Of a stretch of 64,000 bases of DNA, positions 1 to 8,653 are shown in pieces. Position 1 is the first letter of the stretch. Each line of letters starts with the position of its first letter. Both the position numbers and the translations under genes were made by a program. The stretch is taken from positions 62,001-126,000 of the forward strand of contig NZ_OCNJ01000005.1 of assembly GCF_900230255.1 (NCBI RefSeq), given 5' to 3'. This stretch comes from Caenispirillum bisanense (GTDB taxonomy: Bacteria; Pseudomonadota; Alphaproteobacteria; Rhodospirillales; Rhodospirillaceae). The notes below the pieces were generated by a model that had not been told where the DNA came from, made no database searches, and saw only the letters and a list, made by a program, of their open reading frames with translations.

Positions 1-713
1 CCGCGGCGCACGGCGGCGACCCCCACGGCGCAGGCGCCGGAGCCGCAGGCCATGGTGATGCCGGCGGCGCGTTCCCACACCCGCATGCGCACTCGGCCGC
101 GGTCGAGCACCTGAACGATTTCCACGTTGGTGCGCGCCGGAAACAGCGGATGGCGCTCCACCTGCGGGCCGACGGCGGGCAGGTCGACGGCGGCGACGTC
201 GTCGACGAAGAACACCGCGTGCGGATTGCCCATGGAGACGCAGACCGGATCGTGCAGCGGCCCGACGGAGAGGTCGGCGTGCAGGGTGTCGCGCGGCTCG
301 GCCAGCGGGATCTCCTGCCAGTCGAGGCGGGCCGGGCCCATGTCGACGGTGACGAGGCCGGTGGCGACGTCGCGCCAGCCGCGCAGGAGGCCGGAGACGG
401 TGCGGATGGTGACCTCGGCCTTGCCCGTCTCCTGCATCAGCAGGTGGGCGACGCAGCGCGTGGCGTTGCCGCAGGCGCCGGATGGGCTGCCGTCGTCGCC
501 GTTGTAGATGCCCATGACGGCATCGGCCTCGGCGTCGCCGGGCTCGATGGTGATGAACTGGTCGCAGCCGACCCCGGTGCGCCGGTTGCCGACGGCGGCG
601 ATGGCGGCAGCGGGAAGCGGACGCGCGTCGGTCCGCCGGTCAACGATGACGAAATCGTTGCCGAGCCCGTGCATCTTCAGGAAGCGCAGCGGCGTCGTGC
701 TGGTCGTGCTCAT
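1..713 (-). CDS. dapF: Diaminopimelate epimerase (3' end off window)
   Basis: Interconverts LL- and meso-diaminopimelate in lysine and peptidoglycan synthesis; cytoplasmic and cofactor-independent. About 237 codons are visible, and the C-terminus lies beyond the left edge. The N-terminal signature MHGLGNDFV is present. The two catalytic cysteines of the racemase pair are both visible: one in SGACGNATRC (about residue 81), the other in ACGSGACAVG close to the window edge. The start chosen is the ATG ending at 713, in front of the family N-terminus. I see no strong Shine-Dalgarno there, so the start could shift by a few codons. Identity is firm from the paired cysteine motifs. Confidence 0.95.
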   Translation of the reverse strand, partial: MSTTSTTPLRFLKMHGLGNDFVIVDRRTDARPLPAAAIAAVGNRRTGVGCDQFITIEPGDAEADAVMGIYNGDDGSPSGACGNATRCVAHLLMQETGKAEVTIRTVSGLLRGWRDVATGLVTVDMGPARLDWQEIPLAEPRDTLHADLSVGPLHDPVCVSMGNPHAVFFVDDVAAVDLPAVGPQVERHPLFPARTNVEIVQVLDRGRVRMRVWERAAGITMACGSGACAVGVAAVRR

Positions 714-771
714 GCCCGGAGTTATAGGGCGCGGGCGGGGCCAAGTCCAGGGGCCGCCCGAGGACGCGGCC

Positions 772-1257
772 TCAGGCCAGACCCTTCTCAACCGCATAGT
801 TGTGGATGGCGACGCCGTCGACCTCCAGGTCCCGCCGGTGCAGGACGGTGAAGCCGCGCCGGGCGAAGAACCGGCAGGCGGCCTCGCTGGCCTCGGAATA
901 GAGGCGCGGAATGCCGCGGGCGCGGGCCTCGGCTTCCAGGGCGGCATAGAGGGCGGCGACGACGCCCGTGCCGGCGGCTGCGGGTGCGGCGTAGAGGAAG
1001 TCGATGTGGCCGTCGGCCTCCAGGTCGCCGAAGGCGAGCAGGCGGTCGCCCGCGTCCACCGCCGCCAGCACGGTGCGGCCGTCGGCCATCATGGCGCGCC
1101 AGCGGTCGGGCGCCGGGGCGAGGCCGGCCCACACGCGCACCTGCTCGGGGCCGTAGTCGCGCGGCCCGACGCCGTCCACCGAGGCGCGGTAGAGGGCGGT
1201 CATGGCCTCGGCATCGGCGGGGCGGACGGGGCGGATGGTCGCGAGCGTGTCGGTCAT
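772..1257 (-). CDS. GNAT family N-acetyltransferase
   Basis: A 161-residue single-domain protein that should transfer an acetyl group from acetyl-CoA to an amine; the substrate cannot be told. The acetyl-CoA binding region is recognisable around residues 95-120 (AAGTGVVAALYAALEAEA, a variant of the GNAT motif A). It is followed by EASEAACRFFARRGF, typical of the final strand-helix of small GNAT enzymes. It runs in the same direction as dapF about 60 bases downstream of it and the small gene upstream, so co-transcription is possible. Family assignment is good; no specific function is claimed. Confidence 0.85.
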   Translation of the reverse strand: MTDTLATIRPVRPADAEAMTALYRASVDGVGPRDYGPEQVRVWAGLAPAPDRWRAMMADGRTVLAAVDAGDRLLAFGDLEADGHIDFLYAAPAAAGTGVVAALYAALEAEARARGIPRLYSEASEAACRFFARRGFTVLHRRDLEVDGVAIHNYAVEKGLA

Positions 1258-1270
1258 GGGCGCGGAGGTA

Positions 1271-1711
1271 TCACACGCTCCAGCCGATGAACAGGCCGGC
1301 GTCGCCGGGGATGCCGCCGGGGAACTCCAGGATGCGGGCGCGCAGGCGGAAGCCGAGGGGATGCAGGTGCTCGTGCCACAGGTCGTAGATGTCGCGCGGC
1401 TTGCCGAGCAGGGTGTCGGGCCACTCCGGCAGGCTGTTGTTGATGGCGCGGCCGCCGTCGGTGCAGGCGTCGCTGGGGAAGCGGCAGACCAGCAGCTCCT
1501 TCTCGTCGCGCTCGGCCGCTTCCTTGAAGTGGTTGATGAGGGCGTGTTTCTCGGCTTCGGTCAGGTGGCTGTCGCGGAAGCGGGCGACCAGCTCGTCGTG
1601 CGCCTTGCGGGCGCGTTCCTCGGCCTCCACCCGCTCGCGGTGCCGGCGCTCCTCGGCCGACATCATGAGCTGGCGCAGGTCTTCGGCGGTGACGTAGTCG
1701 GCGGCGGGCAT
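1271..1711 (-). CDS. Hypothetical charged protein, 146 aa
   Basis: Not recognised. The N-terminal half (about residues 8-70) is rich in Glu, Arg, Lys and Ala and looks helical, perhaps coiled-coil. The C-terminal half holds CRFPSDACTDGGRAINN and a Leu/Pro-rich tail ending in FIGWSV, with no signal peptide or membrane segment. The Cys/Asp-rich centre is the only distinctive feature. It lies 13 bases upstream of the acetyltransferase on the same strand and could form an operon with it. Composition matches its neighbours, and no competing frame looks better. Treat as a probable real gene of unknown function. Confidence 0.7.
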   Translation of the reverse strand: MPAADYVTAEDLRQLMMSAEERRHRERVEAEERARKAHDELVARFRDSHLTEAEKHALINHFKEAAERDEKELLVCRFPSDACTDGGRAINNSLPEWPDTLLGKPRDIYDLWHEHLHPLGFRLRARILEFPGGIPGDAGLFIGWSV

Positions 1712-1813
1712 GGCTCGGCTCCTTCGTGACGGCCGGTGCAGCCTAGCACGAACGGCGGCGGGGCGGCCCCTGGGACCGCCCCGCGCAAGTCTGCTCTGAC
1801 GACGGAGAAGACC

Positions 1814-2746
1814 TCAGCCGTCGGTGGTGATGCGGTCGACGAGCGCCGCCATGGCTTCCTCGGCCATGGAGTTCTCCACCTGGCAAGTGCCGGCCGCCAT
1901 GTGGCCGCCGCCGCCGTATTCCAGCATCAGCTTGCCGACGTTGGTCTTCGACGAGCGGTCGAAGATGCTCTTGCCGACGGCGAAGACCGTGTTCTGCTTC
2001 TGGAAGCCCCACATGACGTGCATGGAAATGTTCGTCTGCGGGAACAGGGCGTAGATCATGAACCGGTTGCCGGCCCAGATGGTGTCCTCGTTGCGCAGGT
2101 CGAGCACCACCAGGTTCTTGTGCACGGTGGCGCAGCGGGTGACCTGTTCCTTGAACTTCTCGGCGTGCTCGAAGTACAGGTCGGTGCGCTCGCGCACGTC
2201 GGGCAGCTCCAGCACCTTGGAGATGTCGTGATCGAGGCAGTAGTCGATCAGCTCCATCATCAGCTGGTAGTTGGAGATGCGGAAGGTGCGGAAACGGCCG
2301 AGGCCGGTGCGGGCGTCCATGATGAAGTTCATCAGGTCCCAGCCGGTCGGGTCCAGCACCTGGTCCTTGGTGAAGTCGGCGGAATCGCCGCGGTCCACCG
2401 CCTCCATCATCTCGTCGGAGATGCGCGGGAACTTGGCCTTGCCGCCGAAGTAGTCGTAGACCACGCGCGCCGCCGAGGGCGCATCGGGGTCGATGATGTG
2501 GTTGTCGCGCTTGCCGACGCGCAGGGTCTCCGACAGGTGATGGTCGAAGGCCAGGTGCACCCCTTCCACGTAGGGCAGGTTGGTGGTGATGTCGCGGTCG
2601 GTGATGTCGATCTTGCCGTCCTGCATGTCCTTCGGGTGGACGAACTTGATGTCGTCGATCATCCCGAGTTCCTTCAGCAGCATGGCGCACACCAGGCCGT
2701 CGAAGTCGCTGCGCGTCACCAGACGAAAGGTCTTCCCCTCGGTCAT
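1814..2746 (-). CDS. DHH family phosphoesterase (exopolyphosphatase-like)
   Basis: A 310-residue member of the DHH/DHHA1 phosphoesterase superfamily, which hydrolyses phosphodiester or phosphoanhydride bonds using two metal ions. The first metal motif RSDFDGLVCA is near residue 11, the DHH-type motif FDHHLSE near 65, and the C-terminal DHHA1 motif GGGGHMAAGTC near 285. The start is the ATG ending at 2746, preceded by a GGGGA ribosome-binding sequence. An in-frame upstream extension reads as non-family sequence and was discarded. Relatives are variously annotated as exopolyphosphatase or nanoRNase; the sequence does not decide which. It stands alone between a hypothetical gene and the SAF-domain dehydrogenase. 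Confidence 0.85.
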   Translation of the reverse strand: MTEGKTFRLVTRSDFDGLVCAMLLKELGMIDDIKFVHPKDMQDGKIDITDRDITTNLPYVEGVHLAFDHHLSETLRVGKRDNHIIDPDAPSAARVVYDYFGGKAKFPRISDEMMEAVDRGDSADFTKDQVLDPTGWDLMNFIMDARTGLGRFRTFRISNYQLMMELIDYCLDHDISKVLELPDVRERTDLYFEHAEKFKEQVTRCATVHKNLVVLDLRNEDTIWAGNRFMIYALFPQTNISMHVMWGFQKQNTVFAVGKSIFDRSSKTNVGKLMLEYGGGGHMAAGTCQVENSMAEEAMAALVDRITTDG

Positions 2747-2878
2747 TCCCCGATCCCCGGATCCATGTCTAAAGTGGTAGGCTCCGCGCAGAGTAGACGG
2801 GTCTTCGGGCCGACGCAACGCGGCATGCGCGACCGCCGGGGCCGCTGCCACCACCACGTCAGCAGCCCGCGCGAGCGC

Positions 2879-4177
2879 TCAACCGGAGGTGCCGGTGGCG
2901 GCGTCGTCCTCGGGCGGCACGGCGCAGAAGGCGGCTTCCAGCTCGTGGCGCAGGCGCAGGCCGAGCCCCGCCGGATCGAGCCGCACCGCCGCCCGCGGCA
3001 CCGGCCGCCCCGCCGCCACGGGGCGCAGCAGCGTCACCCGGTCGGCCAACGCCAGCGGCAGCAGGCCCGCCGCCACCGCGTCCTCCGCCGGCATCAGGGC
3101 GCCGCGCACCGTGCCGCCGCCGGGTCCGTCGAGCACCTCCCCCACCGCCAGGTCGCGTTTGGCCACCGCCACCACGTCGCCGAGGAAGGCGGTGGGGTGC
3201 CCCGTCGCCTCGCCGCGCAGGCAGGCGGCGGCGACGGAGACCGCCACTTCCAGCCCGCCCAGCGCCTGCGGCCGCCACAGCGCCGCCGTGCGCCCAGCCG
3301 CATCCGTCGGCACCCCGGTGGCGGCGAGGGCGGCGGCCGTCGCCTCGCCGCCCGCCGCGACCGTGATCCAGCCACCGCGCGCGAAGCCGGCATCCGTCGT
3401 GGTCACCGCCGCCACCACGCCGGCCCGCGGCAACAGGCCGCCGCTGGCGCGCGGCTGCATGAGGTCGGCCAGCGTGTCCGGCTCGACCAGCGGCGCGGCC
3501 GGCGGATCCGCGGGCACGGCGAGGCCGGTGGCATTGGCGACGGCGGCGAGCGCCAGGGCGACGGCGGTGCCGTCGGCTTCGGCGACGGCGCGGCGGTCGC
3601 CCTCGGCGAGGGCCTCGTCCGACTGGGGCGGCGCGGCGACGCCGGCCGCCAGCACCTCGAAGCCGCTGGTGCGGGCGCGCTCCACCAGTTCGCAGACCAG
3701 CGCCGGCCGGCTGCCGTACGCGAGACCGTAGACGAGGCCGGCGGCAGCGAAACGGCGGGCGAGCAGCGGCCCGACCAGGGCGTCGGCCTCCGTCGTCGCC
3801 ATCACCAGCGGCCGGCCGTGTTCCAGGCAGGCGGCGGCGTGGCGCAGGGCGGCCTCGGGATCGCCCGTCGCCTCGATCACCACTTCGAGCCCGCCGGCGG
3901 CGACCAGCGCTTCGGCGTCGTCGGTGAGCCAAGTAGTACCATGGCGGAGCGCCTTGGCGGGCGAGCCGGCCTCCGCTCGCCCCTCCTCCCAGCCGGCGGC
4001 GGCGCAGGCGGCGCGGGCGCGGGCGACGGTGAGGTCGGCAACGGCCATGACGTGGAGGCCCGGTGTCCGGCGCGCCTGGGCGAGCGCCAGGGTGCCGAGC
4101 CGCCCGGCGCCGATCAGGCCGACGCGCAGCGGGCGTCCCTCGGCGGCGCGGGCCGTCAGCAGGGCGTGCAGGAACAT
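2879..4177 (-). CDS. SAF-domain NAD(P)-dependent dehydrogenase (COG4091-like)
   Basis: A 432-residue protein combining a Rossmann NAD(P) domain (GLIGAGRLGTLAL, about residues 19-31) with a C-terminal SAF-type region (about 330-425, including AVAKRDLAVGEVLDGPGGG). This is the architecture of COG4091, labelled 'predicted homoserine dehydrogenase'. Characterised relatives act on sugar-acid substrates rather than homoserine. The reaction here is unknown. Residue R of RVGLIGAG and the ATG (EVVIEATGDPE) segment fit cofactor binding. Start at 4177 is supported by GAGGAG seven bases upstream. No sugar-catabolism neighbours exist to fix the substrate, so only the fold is asserted. Confidence 0.75.
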   Translation of the reverse strand: MFLHALLTARAAEGRPLRVGLIGAGRLGTLALAQARRTPGLHVMAVADLTVARARAACAAAGWEEGRAEAGSPAKALRHGTTWLTDDAEALVAAGGLEVVIEATGDPEAALRHAAACLEHGRPLVMATTEADALVGPLLARRFAAAGLVYGLAYGSRPALVCELVERARTSGFEVLAAGVAAPPQSDEALAEGDRRAVAEADGTAVALALAAVANATGLAVPADPPAAPLVEPDTLADLMQPRASGGLLPRAGVVAAVTTTDAGFARGGWITVAAGGEATAAALAATGVPTDAAGRTAALWRPQALGGLEVAVSVAAACLRGEATGHPTAFLGDVVAVAKRDLAVGEVLDGPGGGTVRGALMPAEDAVAAGLLPLALADRVTLLRPVAAGRPVPRAAVRLDPAGLGLRLRHELEAAFCAVPPEDDAATGTSG

Positions 4178-4286
4178 CGAACATCTCCTCCGGCGACGGG
4201 TTTTCCCGTTTCTCCATCGGCAGTCTAGCCCATCGCCGCGCGATCCCCTACAACAGGGACGATCGCCAGGAGGAGTGCCTCAGAGG

Positions 4287-4787
4287 ATGCCGCTCATGCC
4301 CCGTTCCGCCGCCGTCGCCCTCGTCGCCGCCCTGGCGTCCGGCCTCGCCGCCTGCGCGCCGGAGCCCTTCGTGGACATGCGGCGCGAGGCGGGCACCCTG
4401 ACCACCGTCGGCGCCTCCACCCTCGACCGGCCGGCGGTGTGCTACAATACGGCCAACGCGACGCGCGAGGAGGTGCAGGCGCTCGCCGACGCCGTCTGCG
4501 CCGAGACGGGCCGGGTGGCGGTGTACGAAAGCACCGACCTGCTGCGCTGCACGGCCCTGCAGCCGCACCGCTCGCTGTTCCGCTGCGTGAAGCCGGAGCG
4601 CACGATCGCCGTCGACGGCGTCCGCCGCCTGCAGCCCGGCGTGCTGGGCGTGCGGGTGCCGAACCAGGGCGTCACCCCGCCGGCCGACGGCGCCGGGAAA
4701 GACGACGACCTGCCCATCCCCCAGGTCCCGCCCCTGCCGGAGAAGCCGCAAAGCCCCGACGGCGACGGGCTGCTCGGGATCTTCTGA
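4287..4787 (+). CDS. Putative lipoprotein, 166 aa
   Basis: Not recognised by function. The N-terminus is a lipoprotein signal: basic MPRS, a hydrophobic stretch of Ala/Val/Leu, then LASGLAACAPE with the lipidated cysteine. The mature part contains four further cysteines (VCYNTANAT, DAVCAETG, LLRCTAL, LFRCVKP), which could form two disulfides in the periplasm. The C-terminal 40 residues are Pro/Asp-rich and probably disordered. The start used (4287) follows CCAGGAGGAG by about ten bases; a second ATG three codons on is equally possible. It is convergent with sdhB and shares a terminator with it. Confidence 0.75.
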   Translation: MPLMPRSAAVALVAALASGLAACAPEPFVDMRREAGTLTTVGASTLDRPAVCYNTANATREEVQALADAVCAETGRVAVYESTDLLRCTALQPHRSLFRCVKPERTIAVDGVRRLQPGVLGVRVPNQGVTPPADGAGKDDDLPIPQVPPLPEKPQSPDGDGLLGIF

Positions 4788-4845
4788 GGCCCGGCATCGG
4801 GCACCTGGGAACTCGGGCAGACGAACGGACGAACAGGCAAAGAAA

Positions 4846-4876
4846 AACCGCCGGAGGGCTGCCCCTCCGGCGGTTT
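4846..4876. terminator. Bidirectional intrinsic terminator (lipoprotein / sdhB)
   Basis: A hairpin of CCGCCGGAGG pairing with CCTCCGGCGG over a short GCTGCC loop. A-run on one side and T-run on the other give a terminator in both directions. It lies between the convergent lipoprotein gene and the end of the sdhCDAB operon. Confidence 0.9.
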
Positions 4877-4909
4877 TCTCGTTCAGTCCCTGCGGACCGT
4901 TCCGTCGGC

Positions 4910-5692
4910 TTACAGAACGCGCTCGGCGAGCTTGTTCTTGATGTCCTGAATGGCCTTGGCCGGGTTCAGGCCCTTCGGGCAGGTGTTGGTGCAGTTCATG
5001 ATGGTGTGGCAGCGGTACAGGCGGAACGGGTCCTCGAGCTGGTCGAGGCGGTCGCCGGTCGCTTCGTCGCGGCTGTCGTTGATCCACCGCGCGGCCTGCA
5101 GCAGGATCGCCGGGCCGAGGTAGCGGTCGCCGTTCCACCAGTAGCTCGGGCAGCTGGTCGAGCAGCAGAAGCACAGGATGCATTCCCACAGGCCGTCGAG
5201 CTTGGCGCGCTCTTCCGGCGACTGCTTGCGCTCCTTGTTGGCCGCCACCGCCGTCTCCGCCTTCATCCACGGCTCGATGGAGCGGTACTGGGCGTAGACG
5301 GTGGTCAGGTCGGGCACCAGGTCCTTCACCACCGGCATGTGCGGCAGCGGGTAGACCTTGACGTCGCCCTGCACCTCGTCGATCGGCTTCAGACACGCCA
5401 GGGTGTTGGTGCCGTCGATGTTCATGGCGCAGGAGCCGCAGATGCCTTCGCGGCACGACCGGCGCAGCGTCAGCGTCGAGTCGACCTCGTTCTTGATCTT
5501 CAGCAGGGCGTCCAGGACCATGGGGCCGCAGGCGTCCAGGTCGATCTCGAAGGTGTCGAGACGCGGGTTCTCGCCGAGGTCCGGATCGTAGCGGTAGATC
5601 TTGAAGGACTTGACCCGCTTGGCACCGGCCGGCGCCTTGAAGGTCTTGCCTTCCTTGACCCGGCTGTTCGGCGGCAGGTTGAATTCAACCAT
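4910..5692 (-). CDS. sdhB: Succinate dehydrogenase iron-sulfur subunit
   Basis: Electron-transfer subunit of respiratory complex II, carrying electrons from SdhA flavin to ubiquinone at the inner membrane. All three cluster motifs are intact: CREGICGSC with a later Cys in LACL ([2Fe-2S], about residues 60-82), [12 protein letters not shown] ([4Fe-4S], about 150-161) and [12 protein letters not shown] ([3Fe-4S], about 207-218). Length 260 is standard. It is the last gene of sdhC-sdhD-sdhA-sdhB and is followed by a strong terminator. The N-terminus [10 protein letters not shown] is typical of alphaproteobacterial SdhB. Confidence 0.98.
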   Translation of the reverse strand: MVEFNLPPNSRVKEGKTFKAPAGAKRVKSFKIYRYDPDLGENPRLDTFEIDLDACGPMVLDALLKIKNEVDSTLTLRRSCREGICGSCAMNIDGTNTLACLKPIDEVQGDVKVYPLPHMPVVKDLVPDLTTVYAQYRSIEPWMKAETAVAANKERKQSPEERAKLDGLWECILCFCCSTSCPSYWWNGDRYLGPAILLQAARWINDSRDEATGDRLDQLEDPFRLYRCHTIMNCTNTCPKGLNPAKAIQDIKNKLAERVL

Positions 5693-5733
5693 CTTTCTAT
5701 CCTCGCAACAGGCGTCGCTTCACGGGAGCCGGC

Positions 5734-7524
5734 TCAGTACACGCGCTTCTTGGGCGCGATGTACTCGATCTCGTCCGTCAGGGTGTAGGTGTGCACCGGA
5801 CGGTAGTCGAGGGAGACCTTGTAGTCGTGGTCGACGACCGCGAGGGTGTGCTTCATCCAGGTCTCGTCGTCGCGCTCGGGGAAGTCCTCGTGCGCGTGGG
5901 CACCACGGCTCTCGTGACGCGCTTCGGCGCCGTAGATGGTGGCAAGGGCGCAGGTCATCAAGTTCTCGAGCTCGAGCGCCTCGGTCAGGTCGGTGTTGAA
6001 CACCAGCGACCGGTCGGTGATCTTGAGCTGCGGCAGGGTGCCGGCGATCTCGCTGACCTTGTCACAGCCTTCCTTCAGCGACTGGCTGGTGCGGAAGACG
6101 GCCGCATCGTTCTGCATGGTGCGCTGCAGGGCCGAGCGGATTTCCTGCGTGGTCTGCGAGCCGTTGGCGTTGCGCACCCGGTCCAGACGCGACAGCGCCA
6201 GGTCGTCGCAGCTCTTCGGCACCGGCTTGTGCTTGGTGCCGGGCTTGACCAGCTCGGCGGCGCGGTGGGCGGCGGCACGGCCGAACACCACGAGGTCGAG
6301 CAGCGAGTTGGTGCCGAGGCGGTTGGCGCCGTGCACCGACACGCAGGCCGCTTCGCCGACCGCCATCAGGCCGCCGCACACGGCGTCCGGGTTCTCGGCG
6401 GTCGGGCGCAGCACTTCGCCCATGTAGTTGGTCGGAATGCCGCCCATGTTGTAGTGCACGGTCGGCAGCACCGGGATCGGCTCCTTGGTGGCATCGACGC
6501 CGGCGAAGATCTTCGCCGTCTCGGTGATGCCGGGCAGACGGGCGTGCAGCACGTCGGCGCCCAGGTGCTCCAGGTGCAGGTGGATGTGGTCGGCATCCTT
6601 GCCGACGCCACGGGACTCGCGGATCTCCATGGTCATGGCGCGCGAGACGACGTCACGCGAGGCCAGGTCCTTGGCGGTCGGCGCGTAGCGCTCCATGAAG
6701 CGCTCGCCGGCGGAGTTGGTCAGGTAGCCGCCTTCGCCGCGGGCACCCTCGGTGATGAGGCAGCCCGAGCCGTAGATGCCGGTCGGGTGGAACTGCACGA
6801 ACTCGTGGTCCTGCAGCGGCAGGCCGGCGCGGGCGGCCATGCCGTTGCCGTCGCCCGTGCAGGTGTGGGCCGAGGTGCAGGAGAAGTAGGCACGGCCGTA
6901 GCCGCCGGTCGCCAGCACCGTCTGGTGGGCGCGGAAGCGGTGCAGCTCGCCGGTCGCCATGTCGAGCGCGATGACGCCGCGGCAGGTGCCGTCCACCGGG
7001 TCCATCAGCAGGTCGAGGGCGAAGTACTCGACGAAGAACTCGGCGTTGTGCTTCAGCGACTGCTGGTAGAGCGTGTGCAGGATGGCGTGGCCGGTGCGGT
7101 CGGCGGCGGCGCAGGCGCGCTGCACCGGCGCTTCGCCGAAGTTGCGCATGTGGCCGCCGAAGGGGCGCTGGTAGATCTTGCCGTCGGCGGTGCGGCTGAA
7201 CGGCACGCCGAAGTGTTCCAGCTCGTACACCGCCGGCACGGCCTCGCGGCACATGTATTCGATGGCGTCCTGGTCACCGAGCCAGTCGGAGCCCTTGACG
7301 GTGTCGTACATGTGCCACTGCCAGGTGTCCTCGGCCATGTTGCCGAGCGACGCGCCGATGCCGCCCTGGGCGGCGACGGTGTGGGAGCGGGTGGGGAAAA
7401 CCTTGGTGACGCAGGCCGTCTTCAGGCCGGCGGCGACCATGCCGAAGGTGGCGCGCAGGCCGGCGCCGCCGGCGCCGACGACCACCACGTCGTATTCATG
7501 GTCGATGAGATCGTAAGCAGCCAT
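5734..7524 (-). CDS. sdhA: Succinate dehydrogenase flavoprotein subunit
   Basis: Oxidises succinate to fumarate with covalently bound FAD; part of complex II and the TCA cycle. The N-terminal FAD-binding motif [15 protein letters not shown] is at about residues 15-29. The histidine that takes the FAD covalently is in [11 protein letters not shown] (about 46-56). The substrate-site segment [20 protein letters not shown] and the C-terminal capping domain are complete. Length 596 is as expected. It lies 6 bases downstream of sdhD and 41 bases upstream of sdhB, so the four genes form one operon. Confidence 0.98.
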   Translation of the reverse strand: MAAYDLIDHEYDVVVVGAGGAGLRATFGMVAAGLKTACVTKVFPTRSHTVAAQGGIGASLGNMAEDTWQWHMYDTVKGSDWLGDQDAIEYMCREAVPAVYELEHFGVPFSRTADGKIYQRPFGGHMRNFGEAPVQRACAAADRTGHAILHTLYQQSLKHNAEFFVEYFALDLLMDPVDGTCRGVIALDMATGELHRFRAHQTVLATGGYGRAYFSCTSAHTCTGDGNGMAARAGLPLQDHEFVQFHPTGIYGSGCLITEGARGEGGYLTNSAGERFMERYAPTAKDLASRDVVSRAMTMEIRESRGVGKDADHIHLHLEHLGADVLHARLPGITETAKIFAGVDATKEPIPVLPTVHYNMGGIPTNYMGEVLRPTAENPDAVCGGLMAVGEAACVSVHGANRLGTNSLLDLVVFGRAAAHRAAELVKPGTKHKPVPKSCDDLALSRLDRVRNANGSQTTQEIRSALQRTMQNDAAVFRTSQSLKEGCDKVSEIAGTLPQLKITDRSLVFNTDLTEALELENLMTCALATIYGAEARHESRGAHAHEDFPERDDETWMKHTLAVVDHDYKVSLDYRPVHTYTLTDEIEYIAPKKRVY

Positions 7525-7530
7525 CTGACT

Positions 7531-7908
7531 TCAGCCTCCAACGGCGACTTTGAGAACCGACAGGACACCGAACGCGCCGAGCGCGAAGCAGGCGATCTTG
7601 ACGGCGATCAGCGAGGCGGCACGGGCGATGCCGTGCATGTAGTCCTCGATCACCACCTGCAGACCGAGCGCGGCGTGCCAGAAGGCGGCGACCAGCGTCA
7701 GGATCATCAGGGTGGCGTTGCCGGGGCGGCCGAGCCAGGCGGTGAAGGTGGCGTAGTCGGCCCCGACGTTGGAGATGACGGCCGCCACGAACCAGAAGCC
7801 GAGCAGCACGAGGCCGATGGCGGTGATGCGCTGCGCCAGCCAGTGGCCGACGCCTTCCTTGGCGGAACCGAGGCCGCGGACGCGACCGAGCGGAGAACGA
7901 AGGCTCAT
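7531..7908 (-). CDS. sdhD: Succinate dehydrogenase membrane anchor subunit
   Basis: A 125-residue membrane anchor with three hydrophobic helices (starting near ITAIGLVLLGFWFVAAV, TLMILTLVAAFWHAALGL and IAVKIACFALGAFG). The helix-2 histidine in AFWHAALGLQVVIEDY fits the haem/quinone-site His of SdhD, and HGIARAASL follows it. The start is the ATG ending at 7908, just past the sdhC stop, preceded by a purine-rich GGGGGAAAG. A longer upstream extension in the same frame only reads sdhC antisense-like sequence and was rejected. Confidence 0.93.
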   Translation of the reverse strand: MSLRSPLGRVRGLGSAKEGVGHWLAQRITAIGLVLLGFWFVAAVISNVGADYATFTAWLGRPGNATLMILTLVAAFWHAALGLQVVIEDYMHGIARAASLIAVKIACFALGAFGVLSVLKVAVGG

Positions 7909-7922
7909 AGGATCTTTCCCCC

Positions 7923-8303
7923 TCACGCCAGACCGATGATCCAGGCGAGGACGGTCAGCACGCCGGTCGCCGCGATCACGGCATACGACGAGCGACGCGC
8001 CTCTTCCTTGGTCAGGCCGACGCCGATGTCCCAGGTGAGGTGACGGATACCGCTGACCAGGTGGAAGAAGAAGGCCACCGAGAAGCCGAGCAGCAGGAGA
8101 TAGCCGAACCACGAGGTGATGAAGCCCATGGCGGCGTCGTAGCTTTCCGGACCGTAGGCGGCGGCGCCGACCCAGTACAGCAGCAGCAGCATGCCGACCG
8201 AGAGGCCCACGCCGGTGATACGGTGGGTGATCGACAGCTTGCCCTCGATGGGCAGCTTGTAGATCTGAAGATGCGGCGAGATCGGCCGGGTATCAGATTT
8301 CAT
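7923..8303 (-). CDS. sdhC: Succinate dehydrogenase cytochrome b556 subunit
   Basis: First gene of the operon; membrane subunit that binds haem b and helps form the quinone pocket. Family signatures are RPISPHLQIYK at the N-terminus, SITHRITGVGLS before helix 1, and the haem-ligand segment FFFHLVSGIRHLTWD between helices 2 and 3. It has 126 residues and three predicted membrane helices. The promoter must lie in the roughly 350-base region upstream, shared with nothing else because the next gene upstream is on the same strand. Confidence 0.96.
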   Translation of the reverse strand: MKSDTRPISPHLQIYKLPIEGKLSITHRITGVGLSVGMLLLLYWVGAAAYGPESYDAAMGFITSWFGYLLLLGFSVAFFFHLVSGIRHLTWDIGVGLTKEEARRSSYAVIAATGVLTVLAWIIGLA

Positions 8304-8653
8304 GGCGTCAGCCTCTTCGACGGTCGGCGCCCGCCCCCTCGACTCGGGCCGGTGCGCACCTTGGCCTGCGGCGCTCGCGCGCCCGTTCCACGTTCAAGCG
8401 GCGCCCAGGGCGCCGAAACTCTCGGCAAGGACGCGACCCGCCCCTCCCCTCGGGGAGGAGGCCGCGCCCGACTCCGTCCGGGACGTCCGCGCCGGGTCAC
8501 CCCGCCGTGGCCGCCCCGCCCCCTCGATCTGGCGTTCCGGGAGACGCCTGGAGTCATGCGGCAATGCGGCGAAAGGTTTAGCCCCTCGCCCCCGCGGTGT
8601 CAACGTCGGCGGGGTGGGCCTGCGGCCGGGCCGCCCCCACCCCGCCGGGTGGG
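8304..8653. other. Gene-free region upstream of sdhC
   Basis: About 350 G+C-rich bases between the mesaconyl-CoA hydratase gene and sdhC. It should hold the sdh promoter, but I cannot point to a convincing -35/-10 pair. Near 8615-8650 a GGGGTGGGC segment followed by GCCCCCACCCC could form a hairpin after the hydratase gene, though no T-run follows. No coding frame here looks real. Confidence 0.5.

Noticed and set aside
1759-1784. G+C hairpin after the DHH phosphoesterase gene as a terminator
   Set aside because: Stem CGGGGCGG/CCGCCCCG is present but no T-run follows on the minus strand.
1736-4228. 830-codon plus-strand frame
   Set aside because: Antisense shadow of the DHH phosphoesterase and SAF-dehydrogenase genes; repetitive His/Val/Ala content and no motif.
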